NCBI GenBank assembly: GCA_024345305.1
Contig: BRON01000008.1
Coordinates: 1,674,001-1,738,000 of the forward strand
Reading direction: 5' to 3'
DNA from: Mrakia gelida
Lineage: Eukaryota; Basidiomycota; Tremellomycetes; Cystofilobasidiales; Mrakiaceae
Length of the DNA stretch: 64,000 nt
Positions 10,940 through 21,927 of the stretch are shown here, piece after piece. Position 1 is the first letter of the stretch, and each line of letters begins with the position of its first letter. Below the pieces are notes generated by a model. It had not been told where the DNA came from, ran no database searches, and saw nothing but the letters and a program-made list of their open reading frames with translations. A program made the translations under genes and the position numbers.

Positions 10940-13900
10940 CTAGACCACGTCCATCTGCGTCGGCTCCTCCTCCTGATCACTACTCGAGTCGACCCCCTGC
11001 TCCTCCTTCCTCACCTCTCCCTTCTTCCCCACCACCCCAGCAGACGAAGAAGCAGTCCTCCTCTTCTCCTCCTTCACAAACTTCTCCTCCTCCTCCTTCT
11101 CCTCCTTAGCTTCCTTCTTGACCTCCTCCTCGAGGATCTCGGCCTCCTCCTCCATCACCACATCTCCCGACCCGTTCGTGATCGTAGCCGTCTTCTTGTC
11201 GAGCTTATTTCGAAGAGTGGCGAGGAGAGAAGCCTTCATTTTCCCTTCGGTCTCCTGATCCTCGTCCTCGGGAGCTCCGGTTCGACCAGCGACGGCGTCG
11301 TCGAGACGAAGTTTCGAGAGAGCGAGGTCGTTGATGTCTTCGTCGACGGTTCCTTTGCTGAGGAGGGTGATGATCTGCGAGGAACGAAGGGAGGGACGAG
11401 GAGGTCAGTTTGAGAGGACACGAGGAAGAGAAGAAGAGGGGGAGAGAGAAAGAGAAGGAATCGAAACGAACCTCGACCTCCTTCGTCTGACCAAGTCGGT
11501 GAGCTCGATCGGCAGCTTGCTTTTCGTTGTGAGGGTTGAATCCGATATCGTAGCTGTAGACCCAGATCAACTATGGTCAGCACCAACTCTCGAGCAGGAG
11601 AGACTCGCGAGCAAGGACTCACACGACGACGACCGAAGCAGCAGTCAAGTTGATCCCCATCCCTCCAGCGAGCGTCGAGAGCAAGAAGACCTTGATGTCC
11701 GAGTCGTTGGTGAACTCGTCGACGAGCGACTGACGTTCGTCGACCTTCGTCATTCCGGTGAGGATGACCCACTTGACTCCGAGGTGGTCGAGGATGGTCT
11801 TGAGGATGTCGAGGATTTGGGTGAACTGGAGGAAGGAAAGGTCGAGGTCAGGTTCGAGACGCGTCGGTCGGAGAGGGGGAAGGAGGAGAGAGACTGACCA
11901 TCGAGAAGAGTAGCAGCCGTTTCCCACTGGAGAGACAGTCGTCGAGGATCTTGCGAAGAGCGTCGACCTTCCCACAGTCGAGGAAGGCCGAGGGAGGGAG
12001 GATGTGTTTCCGAGTCGACTGGAAAGAACGAAGAGACGCGACGACAAAACGAGATCAGCGACGATTGAGACAAACAACAAGAGGGAAGATAGAGACGAAC
12101 CTTGAAGCTCTTGCACAGGGCGTGAAGTTCCGAGTCGCTCATGATCTGCCACGAACGAAGAGGAAAGACGAAAGTCAGCGACGCATCTCTCGAACTCCAA
12201 ACGAGAACGGAAACAAAGACGAAACGAAAGCCAGGACTCACCTCCATATCCTCAATGATCAAATTATAATCCCCCGTCATATGCTCCGGCTCCTTCATGA
12301 TATCCTTCGCCACCACCCTCAGCAACGCGTCGTTGTAGTGCGTCCTGAACAACAACGGATGACTCGCCGCCTTCCTCAAGTTCATCAACACGTTCGACCC
12401 CGAGTCCCCAACCTTCTTCGCCACCTGAGGTCCGTTGTCGATCTCGAGATCGTCCCGTCCGCGCTTCTTGGACTTGTCCTTCTTCTTGTTCTTGTCCGCT
12501 TCGAGAGCGAGCGAGCGAAGGGTTTTGGCGGACCAGGCTTCTTGGTCGGCGTAGATCTTGGCTTGGGAGGGAGTGAGTGAACACCATTCGGTTCGGACGG
12601 TTTTCTTGGGGAGTTCTTTGAGAACCTGGGAGAGAGAGTGAGGGGAACGAGAAGAGGGTCAGAGTCGATCAAGAATCGATCAATAAGGGTCGAGGGAGAG
12701 AGAGAGAAAAACGAACCTGATCTTTCCGACGACGAAGAACGAAGGGTTTCATCATCTTCTGAGCTCTTGAGACTCGTTGCTTCGAGAGGAGGTTGGCGTG
12801 GGAGCTGGTGGAGACCTTGAAGATGGCTCGAAGGGCGTCCTCGGCGTCCTCGAAGTAGTCGGGGAGGATGAAGTTGAGGACCGACTGGCGAAGGAGAAGA
12901 ACGAAACGAGATCAGCGCGGGTCTTCGACGAGACGACGAGAGAACGGGGTGATGGAGACTTACGACAAGCTCCTGCGAGATAGGGAACAGAAGAAGAGCG
13001 CGTGGTCAGTCTCGAGAGGTCGAGGAAAGGAGAAGAGAAGAGGATGGCTCGAACGAACCTGAAGGTTGTTCTGCAACGGCGTTCCCGTTAACAGCAGTCG
13101 GAACTTGACATCCAGGGCCATCAACGACTTGTACCTCGCCGACTGGTAGTTCTTCAGCTGATGTCCTTCGTCGAACACGGCCGTCTACTCCAACCAAACG
13201 AACGCAGAAAGTGAGCCTCGATCGATCCCTCCGACGCGCCTCGCCTTCGCCCTCCCTCCCTCATCCCAGAGAGAACGAAACGAGCGAGACGACTAACCTG
13301 GAACCCCATCTTCCTAAAGAACTTCTTATCGTCCTTGTTCGTCCCGGAGGCGATGGTGTACGTCGTGAGCACGACCTCGACGTTCTCGTCTCGAACGAGT
13401 TGGTATCCGAGTTCGGCTCGATCCGCTTGGGTTCCGTAGTAGGTTTGGACCTCGATGTCGGGGCAGAAGCGCTGGAACTCTCGAGCCCAGTTCTCCAGGG
13501 TCGAAGAGCTATTGAGATCGAAGACGAAGCGGAGAGGGGAGGATCAGCGTCGAGGTCGAAGGAAGAAGAGCAGGACGAAGGAGGCGAGGGGAGATGAACG
13601 AACGGAACGATGATGAGATGAGGGCCGTGGGTTCCTTTCTCGGTGAGATGAGCGAGGAACGAGATGACTTGGATGGTTTTGCCGAGACCTGCGAGAACGA
13701 ACGGGGAGCGAGAGGTCAGCGAACGGGACTCGACGCGACGAGACAAACGAAACGAACTGACCCATCTCGTCAGCAAGGATACACGACAATCCCTTCGAGT
13801 AGAGCAGGTTCAACCAGTTCACTCCCAGCAGCTGAACCCAGCACCAAACGAAACAAAACACGAGAGTCAGCATCGCGAAATCTCAAACTCGACGCGTCGA

Positions 13901-16128
13901 ACGAACGAAACTTCGAGCGACTGACCTGATAATCCTTCAACACCACCCCCTCCGCCAACAACTCCGGCTGCTTCTTGATATACCCCTTCAACGCTTTCTT
14001 CCTCTCCGGATCCACCTCGTTCTCCAACAACCCTTCCACATCCTTCAAATCCACCGCCACCAAATCCACCGCCGTTTCGTCCACCCTCGTCGCTGTTCCC
14101 TCCTCCCCTCCCTCCCCTCCTTCCACCTTCACCTCCTCCACCTTCACCGCCTCTTGACTCCCACCCTTCTCCTTCCCCTTCTTCCTTGCATCCGCACTCG
14201 TAAACACACTCATCGCCCTCTCCAACTCCTCTCCAACCTCCTCGCACCCCTTCAAGACGGCATCGACCTTGTGGTAGCCTTGCATGATCTCGATGTAGTC
14301 GTCGAAGATCTTCTGGGAGATGCCTCGTTTCTTTTGGAACTTGGAGCGGAGGTCGTCGACGGAGTCGAAGGGACGAGCGGAGAGGACGGTGGTTGCTTGG
14401 AGGGCGGAACAGGCTGGCGACGCGAAGAGAAGAGAAGAGAAACGGGGAGAGGTCAGGTCAGACGAGGGAGGAAGCAGATGGGTGGATGAGTGGGTGAGAA
14501 GAGATGAGAAAGAACGACGCACTGGTGATATCCAAAAGAGCTTGATGTTCACAGGTGTTGAACCATTCCTGCCCAAACCGAAAACGAGACGCGTTCAAGT
14601 CAGCCCTCTCTCCTCTCGTCCCTCCCTCCTCCCCAAAATGCGACTCCAAAGACTCACCAAAGCCTCCCTCTCCTCCTTCTCCTCATCCCTCTCCCACTTC
14701 GCCATCCCTCTCTTCCCCCCAGTCCCATACTCCCCACCCTCACTATCCTCCCCACTCCCCCCCTCCTCCTCACTCCCACTCTCCTCCTTCTTCGTCTTCT
14801 TCTCCTTCTCCTTATGCCTCCTCTTCTCCGACTTCGGAGTCCCCTCCCCACCGAGAGTCTTCCTGTTCGCGTAGATAGCTGAATCCGCTCCTGTCCTCCT
14901 CTGGGTCTGGGATTGGGAGAACGGCGCGCCTAACGGAGATTCGGGGAGAGGATCCTTCTTCCTCTGAGGAGCGTGGACGAGGAGGGGTTTGGACGAGGAG
15001 GTCGAGCGAGAAGTGGTGCCCATCTTTTCCTGCTCCATTCGACGAAGAGCTCGCTCGGATTTGAGAGCGTCGAAGCCGTTCTCCTCGAGGACTCGGGTGA
15101 CTTTGGTGAGGGAGAGACCACCGAACTTGTTGGCGAAACGGGTGATGGAGGCTTGGTTGTTGGCGATCGTTGCGCTCGACGAAGAAGACGAAGTGTGGGT
15201 GTGGGTGTGGGTGGAGTGGGAGATCATCTCTACGTCCGAGTTGGAGGCGATGGAGATGGGGGAGTTGGAGACGTTGGGAGGTGGGCGGGAGGAGGTGGGT
15301 TTCGAGGAGGATGGTTTGGAGCTGCTGGGTTTGGGAAGGGGTTTGTCGTCGTCGTCGTCGAAGAGGGAGTTGTTCGAGGAGTCTGAAGGAGAGTCGAGAT
15401 CTATAGGGACGACACCTCCTGTTGAGCTATCGATCCCTAGACGAGTGACGGAAAGACCTGCTGAGGAGGAGGTTCGACTGAGGTTGGTTCCTCCTCCTCC
15501 TCCTCCGAAGGAAGCTGGCGAGGCTGATCTTGAGTTGATGTCTTTCCGTTTCCGTGGGGGTTGGGAGTCGTCTCCTGTTGCGACGGATGAGGATCGAGAT
15601 GAGCTGCTTGGTGGTAAGGGAGGTCGGAAGGTTGTGAAGGAGGAGGAGGAGGTTGAAGCGACTGGTTTCATTCCGAAGCGAGGGATAGGATCTCCATCCT
15701 CGTCGACGTCCGCTTCGGCTGAAGGTCGGAAGAACTTGGAAGTAGTCGCAGTCGAAGAGGAAGAGGTGGAGGTTGAGTTCGACGGTTGGGACCTGGATGT
15801 ATGCGCTACTGGACTTGAGCTGCTCGGGACGAGGATCTTGGGGATCGGACGCGAGGAGGCAGAGGAGGAGGTGGAGGGCTTCGAGGAAGAGAGTAGGGTA
15901 GAGGTGGATTTGGAGGGAGCTTTCGCTAAGGGTTTGGGAGCTGCCTTGTTCGCTCTAGCAGCTTTGAGCTTGGCGAGAGCATCGGCCTGAAGGAGGGAGG
16001 AAGAAGGAGGGAGAGAGGGAAGGAAGGGGAAGGGAAGGAGGTCAGCTCGACCCAAAAGCACGCGAGGGAGGGAGAGCTCAATCAACAGAAGGACGGAACG
16101 AGAAGACGGTGCTCACTCGGTCGGACAT
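10940..16128 (-). CDS. FUN30: SNF2-family chromatin remodeller, Fun30/SMARCAD1 type
   Basis: About a dozen exons from the ATG at 16128 (a four-codon first exon, MSDR) to the TAG at 10940. Roughly 1,100 residues. The N-terminal 350 residues are Ser/Thr-rich and disordered. Then comes a CUE-like helical motif ([19 protein letters not shown]), a Lys/Glu-rich linker, and the split SNF2 ATPase: motif I region [20 protein letters not shown] with the Walker A lysine, motif II DEGH ([11 protein letters not shown]), motif [14 protein letters not shown], then helicase C with [26 protein letters not shown] (motif V) and [15 protein letters not shown] (motif VI, Q-RxHRxGQ). DEGH rather than DEAH, the CUE element and the overall order fit Fun30/SMARCAD1, which slides nucleosomes and promotes end resection and silencing. 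The C-terminus is acidic and Lys/Glu-rich. It shares a 238-base divergent promoter with TRM112. Confidence 0.9.
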
Positions 16129-16366
16129 CTCGAATCGAGCTCAGGGCGATCTATAGTAGCTTGAAAATAGATGTATGCTGCTTGGGGAAGATTTGCTCGA
16201 TCTGGAGGGAGTGGAAGTTGAATGGTGGATCGCTGCTCCCTTGCCTCCTCCTCCTTCGTTTCGAGCTCGCCCTCATTTTTGAGAGCGTGCCTCCTTCTGT
16301 TGGCTATCTCTCAACCATCAGCAACTCTTTTCTGCCCTTCATCTTTCCCACCTCCTCTCCATCACC
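16129..16366. promoter_or_regulatory. Shared divergent promoter, FUN30 / TRM112
   Basis: Only 238 bases separate the two start codons, so the two genes must share or overlap promoter elements. The TRM112 side is pyrimidine-rich (CTCC/TTCC runs) up to its ATG. No specific factor site is claimed. Confidence 0.45.
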
Positions 16367-17090
16367 ATGAGACTCATCACCCAGTGAGTCAAACTTTCTA
16401 TCGCTTCTCTTCCTTTCCAAACGAGAGCTGAACTCGACCTCCCCTCTCCAGCAACATCCTTGCCTGTCACGTCAAGTCGTGCAACGCCAACAACTTCCCT
16501 CTCCTCCTCTCCAACGTCGAGATTGAGATCAGGGAAGCCGAGTACAACGAGGATTTCCTCAAAGGATTCTGGCCAAAGATCGAGTGGTCGGCTCTCGTAG
16601 ATACTGCAAAGACCGTAAGTATCAAGCTCTCCCTCCCTCTCCTTCTCTCCTCCCTTCCTTGCTCTCCCTCCTTCCAGAACCTCACTAACTCGCTTCTGAA
16701 CTTTCCCTCTACAGCTCGGCGACACCTCCCTACCAGAAGAAGCTCCCGACCCCTCTGTCGCCCCTCCTGAAGCTGTCCTCAAGGCTCTTCACCACGTTCT
16801 CATGGAGGTGAGCTCAACCCTTTTCCCTTCCCCTCCCTCCCTTCGATTCGTTCGAGCTCACGCCCTCGCTTCTCTGTCTTGCAGATCCACATCGAGGAGG
16901 GCGCGATGATCTGCCCCAACTGCAACCACACCTACCCGATATCAAACGGAATCCCGAATATGGTCAGTCCTCCCCGTCGAAACGAAACGAGAGCGAGTCG
17001 AAGGAGAGAAGCTCACCCTCCCTCCCTCCCTCGCTCATCTTCGTTCCTCCGCGACTACAGCTTCTCGCCGAGCACGAGATCACCGCCTAA
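16367..17090 (+). CDS. TRM112: Multifunctional methyltransferase activator Trm112
   Basis: Five exons (16367-16383, 16452-16614, 16715-16807, 16885-16962, 17061-17090) give 126 residues, the normal length of the family. It begins MRLITHNILACHV (family MKLLTHNxL), has the GFWPKIEWSALVDTA core helix, and ends CPNCNHTYPISNGIPNMLLA, the Trm112 C-terminal signature. The N-terminal zinc-ribbon cysteine is the C of HVKSC; the C-terminal pair is CPNC. Trm112 is the small partner that stabilises and activates SAM methyltransferases acting on tRNA (Trm9, Trm11), rRNA (Bud23) and the release factor eRF1 (Mtq2), in cytosol and nucleus. The first exon is only 17 bases. Very confident identification. Confidence 0.95.
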
Positions 17091-17372
17091 GGATTCTAGA
17101 AGGCTGTTTCTCTTGTTCGGTTCCAGGAGGTTGTAGGATCAGGTCGTCGTCGTTTCTCTTACTTGCTTCCCTTTTCTCGGTCGTGAATCCCTCTCGTCGC
17201 AGAGGGAGTCGATCTGTATCAACGCTGCTTTCGTCTCACCCTACTCTCGCCATCAACTCTTCGGACAGAGGCACAGCTAACACACCTCCCTCATCACCCA
17301 TCCAAGCTCGGTCCAAAAACCCTACAGCTCCCAAGCCCAACCCAACCTCTTCCCTCTCACGCTCACCTCAAC

Positions 17373-18857
17373 TCAACCCACCCTCGACGCGTCCCCTCCT
17401 CCTCCAGCAACCACCACCTTAGTCTCCTTCCACCCACTCCAAACCTCAAACTTCCTCCTCAACCACTCCCTCTCCTCCTCGTTTCTCACCAACACTTCCA
17501 AATCACCCACCCCCTCCACCGACCCTCCTCCATTCCCACCCCTATTTCCACCCGCCCACCCACCACCATTCCCACCCCCCTCCATCCTCCTCCTCACACT
17601 CCTCCAGACTTCCAGAGTCCGCTCCCTCCCTGCTTCGACTTCCAACGATCCGGCCCTCTCGCCCTCGCCCTCGGTTCCTGTCCCACCCTCGCCACCATTC
17701 GTTCGACTTCCACTCAAGTCAATCGTCAACCCCACCTCCCTCCAAAGACTCAACCTCCACATCCCCCGTGGAAACAAGATGGAGTGGTGATCGGTGACGA
17801 TGCACGAGACCATGGAAGTGTGGGAGAGACGATCCCAGGAGGAGAGTTGGGTTTCGACGCGTTCGTGGAGTTGGAGGAGGTGGATTTGGGTTGGTTGGGA
17901 GTGGGTTTGGGGAGGGGGTTGTGCGGGTGTGGGTGGGGTAAGGAGGAGGGGAGGAGGGAGACTGGGGAGAAGAGAAGGAGTTGGTTGATGTTGCTGAGAG
18001 GAGGAGAACGACGAGCTCGTCGTCGCCTGAGCAGGAGGAGTCGTGCTCGTCCCGTACGAAGGAGGTGTTTTCGGCATCGTCTCCCTCTCCCTCTCCTTCC
18101 CACTCCCCACCCTCACACTCAGTTTCACCCTCATCGGAACGGCCTCGATTCGAATCGCTTCAGGATTAACGAGCGGGAGGATAGGTGATCCAACGATGTT
18201 AGGGATGAGAGGATGGCGGAGGTAAGGAGTGGGACAGTTGATGGTGATGGAGTCGAGGCGGAGGGAGAGGTAGTCTGGTGAGCGGCTTAGGGAGAGACCG
18301 ATGGCGGAGAGGGGGGAGAGGGAGGTGGTGGTTATGGTGCGGATTTGGGAGAGGGAGAGGAAGGGTTCGAGGCGGCGGGAGGAGGTGTAGCGATCCTGTG
18401 TTGCATGGGACGAAGGTTTGAGAACAGAGTCGATTCAGTTTCGATCGGAGTACGGCATAAGGGGTCCGAAAGGAGGAGAAGAAAGGGGGAGGAGAGTGAC
18501 AAAGAGGGGAGGAGAGGGAGAGCGACCCGTCGAACTCACTCTTCGCGAAAAGAGAGCTCGGATCTGAGCCTCCGTCTCGAGCTCAACGTCTCTGTAGAGC
18601 AGCTTCGCGTTGTGAGCGAGGAGGTCGAAGGAGCATCTCGATTCTGCTGCTAGGGTCGAGGGCGAAGCGAACCGCATTACGTGGAGGACGAGTTCAGAGG
18701 GGAGTTGAGCTTCGAGCTCGACGGAGGAGAGCGGCGGCGAATCGTCCTCCACCTCCTCTTCGTCGCGTGGTGGTGGGCTGAAGACCTCCTCCGAACGAGG
18801 TGGAGGATCGAACGTCGATTGGGTGGCTCGTGGGAAGCAGAGGAGGAAAGAGAGCAT
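17373..18857 (-). CDS. F-box-like protein with low-complexity C-terminal half
   Basis: Two exons, 18540-18857 and 17373-18395, joined in phase 0 to give about 446 residues. After an acidic, Pro-rich start the first exon has LPSELVLHVMRFASPSTLAA, a degenerate F-box-like motif (LP.Ell..I...), ending LLYRDVELETEAQIRALFSRR. The second exon begins a repeat-like beta/Leu-rich region (LSLSQIRTITTTSLSPL) also found in the broken copy at 56349-57723, then Gln/Pro- and Gly-rich low complexity (about residues 200-245 and 360-390). F-box proteins of this kind act as substrate adaptors of SCF ubiquitin ligases through Skp1; no substrate can be inferred. An alternative start is the ATG at 18956. Related copies lie at 59224 and 62643. 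Confidence 0.6.
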
Positions 18858-19471
18858 GCGAGGGAAGGAGAGGGTCAGGGTTTGAGGAGTACGGGAGACG
18901 AGAACGAAGAACGAGAGAGAGAGCGAGAGGGGAAGTTCGTTCCCTCCGTCAAACATTCACTCTTCCCCTTTCCCTGGGTGTGTTTTTGGTCATTGGCCCA
19001 TGAGTAGGAACTCCTCTTCCCACGTTTGGCTGTCACCTGGCCCCCTTTCACGAGGAAGGAGCAAGGGAGGGAGGGAGATGGGAGGGAGAGATGGACGACG
19101 CGTCGTGGTTTGAGGGCGTCGCTGAGACAGAAGGACGAGAGGAGGGCCTGCTGTCGCTCATCGATGAAAGGACGAGAAGAGGCATGTAGTTTTCAGACTG
19201 CTCCGCTTTAAGGCCCGTCTCGGAGGAGGGGGATACAATGGGCGCGAGCTTTTGAAGGAAGAAGCAGCGACGCGTCGTGACTTTCGAGCTCAGCTCTATT
19301 CTCCTCTTTCTTCCTTGCCACAGAGCCTGCTCGTCTCTCTCTTCGCTCGGACGTAGACCTGTGCTCTCCAGCACCGCCTCTTTGCCCGAACAGCAGGCAA
19401 ACTCGGCTCTCTTTTCCCCTTTCCATCTTCGACTCCTCTTCCCCGCTGCTGTTCTCCCTCCGACCGCCATC
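18858..19471. promoter_or_regulatory. Divergent intergenic region
   Basis: About 610 bases between the F-box-like gene and the methyltransferase gene, containing both promoters. Two GACGCGTC palindromes with extended symmetry (GACGACGCGTCGTGG near 19093 and GCGACGCGTCGTGA near 19268) lie here. No coding exon is convincing. Confidence 0.4.
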
Positions 19472-21442
19472 ATGCCGTCTCCTCCTTCGACTTCCAACGA
19501 ATCGTCCGACGAGCTCGTTTCCTTCCCTTCGGATGACTCTTCTTCGATGGGCGCTTCCTCGACGATGACCTTCACGGATTCTCTCGCCGCTTCGTGGTTC
19601 AAAGAGGAAAATGGTGAGTGGAAGCGAGCTCGAGCTTATCTCGCTTACGATGTCCTCCCTCGAGCTCATCGCTTTCCGTCCCTCAATCTTTTCTTCGCCA
19701 CCACTCCAGGTCGAAAGGTTCAAGCTGCCAACGAGTCTTATCGGTGAGTGTGCTTTCGCTTCGAGAGGGTGGGGGGAGCGCGAGATAGGTCAGGGGAGGA
19801 CGACGACCCTTCATCTCCTCGCTCAAAACCAAACAACAGAGGAGGTCTGACTCGTTCTTCCTATCTTTATCTTTGCTTTCCTCGAGCTTAGCTTCCCTTC
19901 GGACAAGGCTGCAGAGGAAAACGAGCAGTCCGCAGGTGACTGGAGGCTCCTGCGATTCGGCCTCTACCCCAAGGCCGTCGCGTCGAGGATCGAGGACCTC
20001 CTCTCCAAACCTCAGTCGAGAGTGCTCGACGTCGGGCAGGGTTTGACTGGTGAGTGAACAGACAACCTCTCTCCGCTGTTTTTCGAACTGAATCCTTATG
20101 CGTTTCGCAGGCAACTGGTTGATCGCGATGGCGGAGAAATTTCCCCTCTGCGCGGCGATCGGAGTCGATACGCAGCCTCTTTCCGCTGAGTTCGTCGCCT
20201 TTCTCTGTTTTCCGAAGCCAGCGCGTCGTCCTGACCGCATATTCTCTCTTGACCTATCCAGTACCGTACCGTCGAACCTCTCAACCGAGCGTGAGTGCGC
20301 TAACTCACTGTCGCTCGTTTCCTTTTTCAAGTCGCGTCTCGTTTCTCGAGCTCACCTCACCTTCGTCTTGCATCCAGTCTTTGATGTCTCGACAGAGCTA
20401 CCCTAGTGAGTATCGAATTTGATCCCTTTGTACTAGTTGTTGAATCCTAGTCTAAAACCCCTGCGATTTGGTTTCTCAGCCCCGACTCATTCTTCGACGT
20501 TCGTTCGACGCGTTTCATCTTCCTCGCTGTCCGCTCTCGTCTTCTTAGGACTGAAGGGTTTCTTCGGTCTCACAGGTCATCAGCCACTCCTTCATCGGGT
20601 TCTTTTTCACCCCGAAGTTCACCTACGAAAACCTCTGCAACGAGATCGCTCGGTGCCTGAAACCGCACGGGGTCTACATCTTTTTAGAGACGACGAAGGT
20701 GAGTCGTTTCGCTTTTTTTTTATTTCTCGTTCGAAGAAACGAGACATAGACTAACACCGGTGCTTTCACTGAACGTTTCAGAGCTCGATCTTCCCTGAGA
20801 ACGGAGACGTGATGGGGGATCGCTTTGTCGCGCTCGACAAGCTTCGATTGGCTCGTGAGTCGCCCCGCTCGACGTCTCCTTCGAACGTCTTCTGCCTTTC
20901 AAGCACTGAACCAAGCTTATCTTGACGCTACTACGTCCATAGAGGTCGCCATCACCGCTCAAGGCCCTCAACCCGTCTGCTCCCTTTCCCAAATCTCCGA
21001 CGACTCAGCTTACTTCTCCTCGGTTCTTCGATCCACCGATTCGTTCCACCCGTTCAATGTCAAGGCCTACTGCACTCAGATGGGAAGCCGAGGAGTCGGT
21101 AAGTACATTCGCTCTACTACAAGGTTCAAGCGCCGCTTTCTCGCCTCGCCGTCGCGTCGCTTCGTCTGGCTCACCTGCTGATCAACCACCCCTTCTTCTC
21201 TTTTCCTTTTTGCGACTGCTTACGCAGATCCCTCCATCGACCGGGTTGGGGAAATCTTCTACCACGCCGGCAAAAAGTCCTGCTCTCCTTACTTCTTCCT
21301 CGCTGCAGGCTACTCGAAAGAAGACGCCGAGATCTGGACTTCGCGAGCAGTCAAGGAGGTCGAAGGGCTGAGGAGATGTAAGCCTGGAGAAGGGTTGCTC
21401 ACGAGGAATTCGATTGGCTGGGCTGTGAGGAAGGACTACTAG
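19472..21442 (+). CDS. Class I SAM-dependent methyltransferase, substrate unknown
   Basis: About ten exons from the ATG at 19472 to the TAG at 21440-21442, roughly 350 residues. Motif I is RVLDVGQGLTGNWLIAMAE (a Gly-rich SAM loop) followed by IGVDTQPL, where the acidic Asp after beta-2 should contact the ribose. Post-II/III motifs are YPDSFFDVISHSFIGF and CLKPHGVYIFLETTK, so the fold is the classic seven-strand Rossmann type, as in LaeA-like and other fungal methyltransferases. The start is a Ser-rich disordered stretch (about 30 residues). A 19-base micro-exon (about 20480-20498) and two introns with GTTCGT donors are required to keep frame. It ends NSIGWAVRKDY. No signal peptide. A small-molecule or protein substrate cannot be chosen from sequence. 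Confidence 0.72.
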
Positions 21443-21927
21443 ACTTGTCGTTTTTGCTCTTTGCCTTCGTCTTTCTTGAATCGCTCACCACGCGTCTCCT
21501 TATCATCCCTCTTTCGCCTTCTTCTGTACATCACCTAGCCATTTTCTATAGTTCATGATAATCACGTCGACTGATCAAAAGAGATGAGTTGTCAGTCAAA
21601 TGAAGATCCTCGCGTTTCCGTCCTTCTTTCAGCCCTCAACAACCCTCGCGACAACCCTCGGCGCTTGAGTGCTTCTCAATCGCTCATTTTTGCTTCTTTT
21701 TCGCCCATTTCTTTTCGCACCACCTCCTCAAATCCTTCTCAACCCCCCTAAACATCTTCCATCACTTTTGCCACGGTGAACGAAAATCCACCCTTTCGCC
21801 CAAACTCGAACCAAACCTTCGATCGCCCAACCCCCTGCGCTTTTTGCTCAACGCCCACCTCCTCCCCTCCCCTCCTCCCTTCCCTTGTTCTCCATCCCTC
21901 CCCCCCTCCCTTCCTCTGCGTCTGGGA
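21443..21927. other. Intergenic region before ADA2
   Basis: About 485 bases. The first part is the 3' region of the methyltransferase gene. From about 21660 on it is strongly pyrimidine-rich (CTCC/CCTT runs), ending at the ADA2 ATG. No gene seen. Confidence 0.4.

Noticed and set aside
14989..15990. Open plus-strand frame of 333 codons
   Set aside because: It is the complement of the Ser-rich disordered N-terminus of the Fun30-like gene; Glu/Val/Gly-rich nonsense typical of antisense to Ser/Pro codons.
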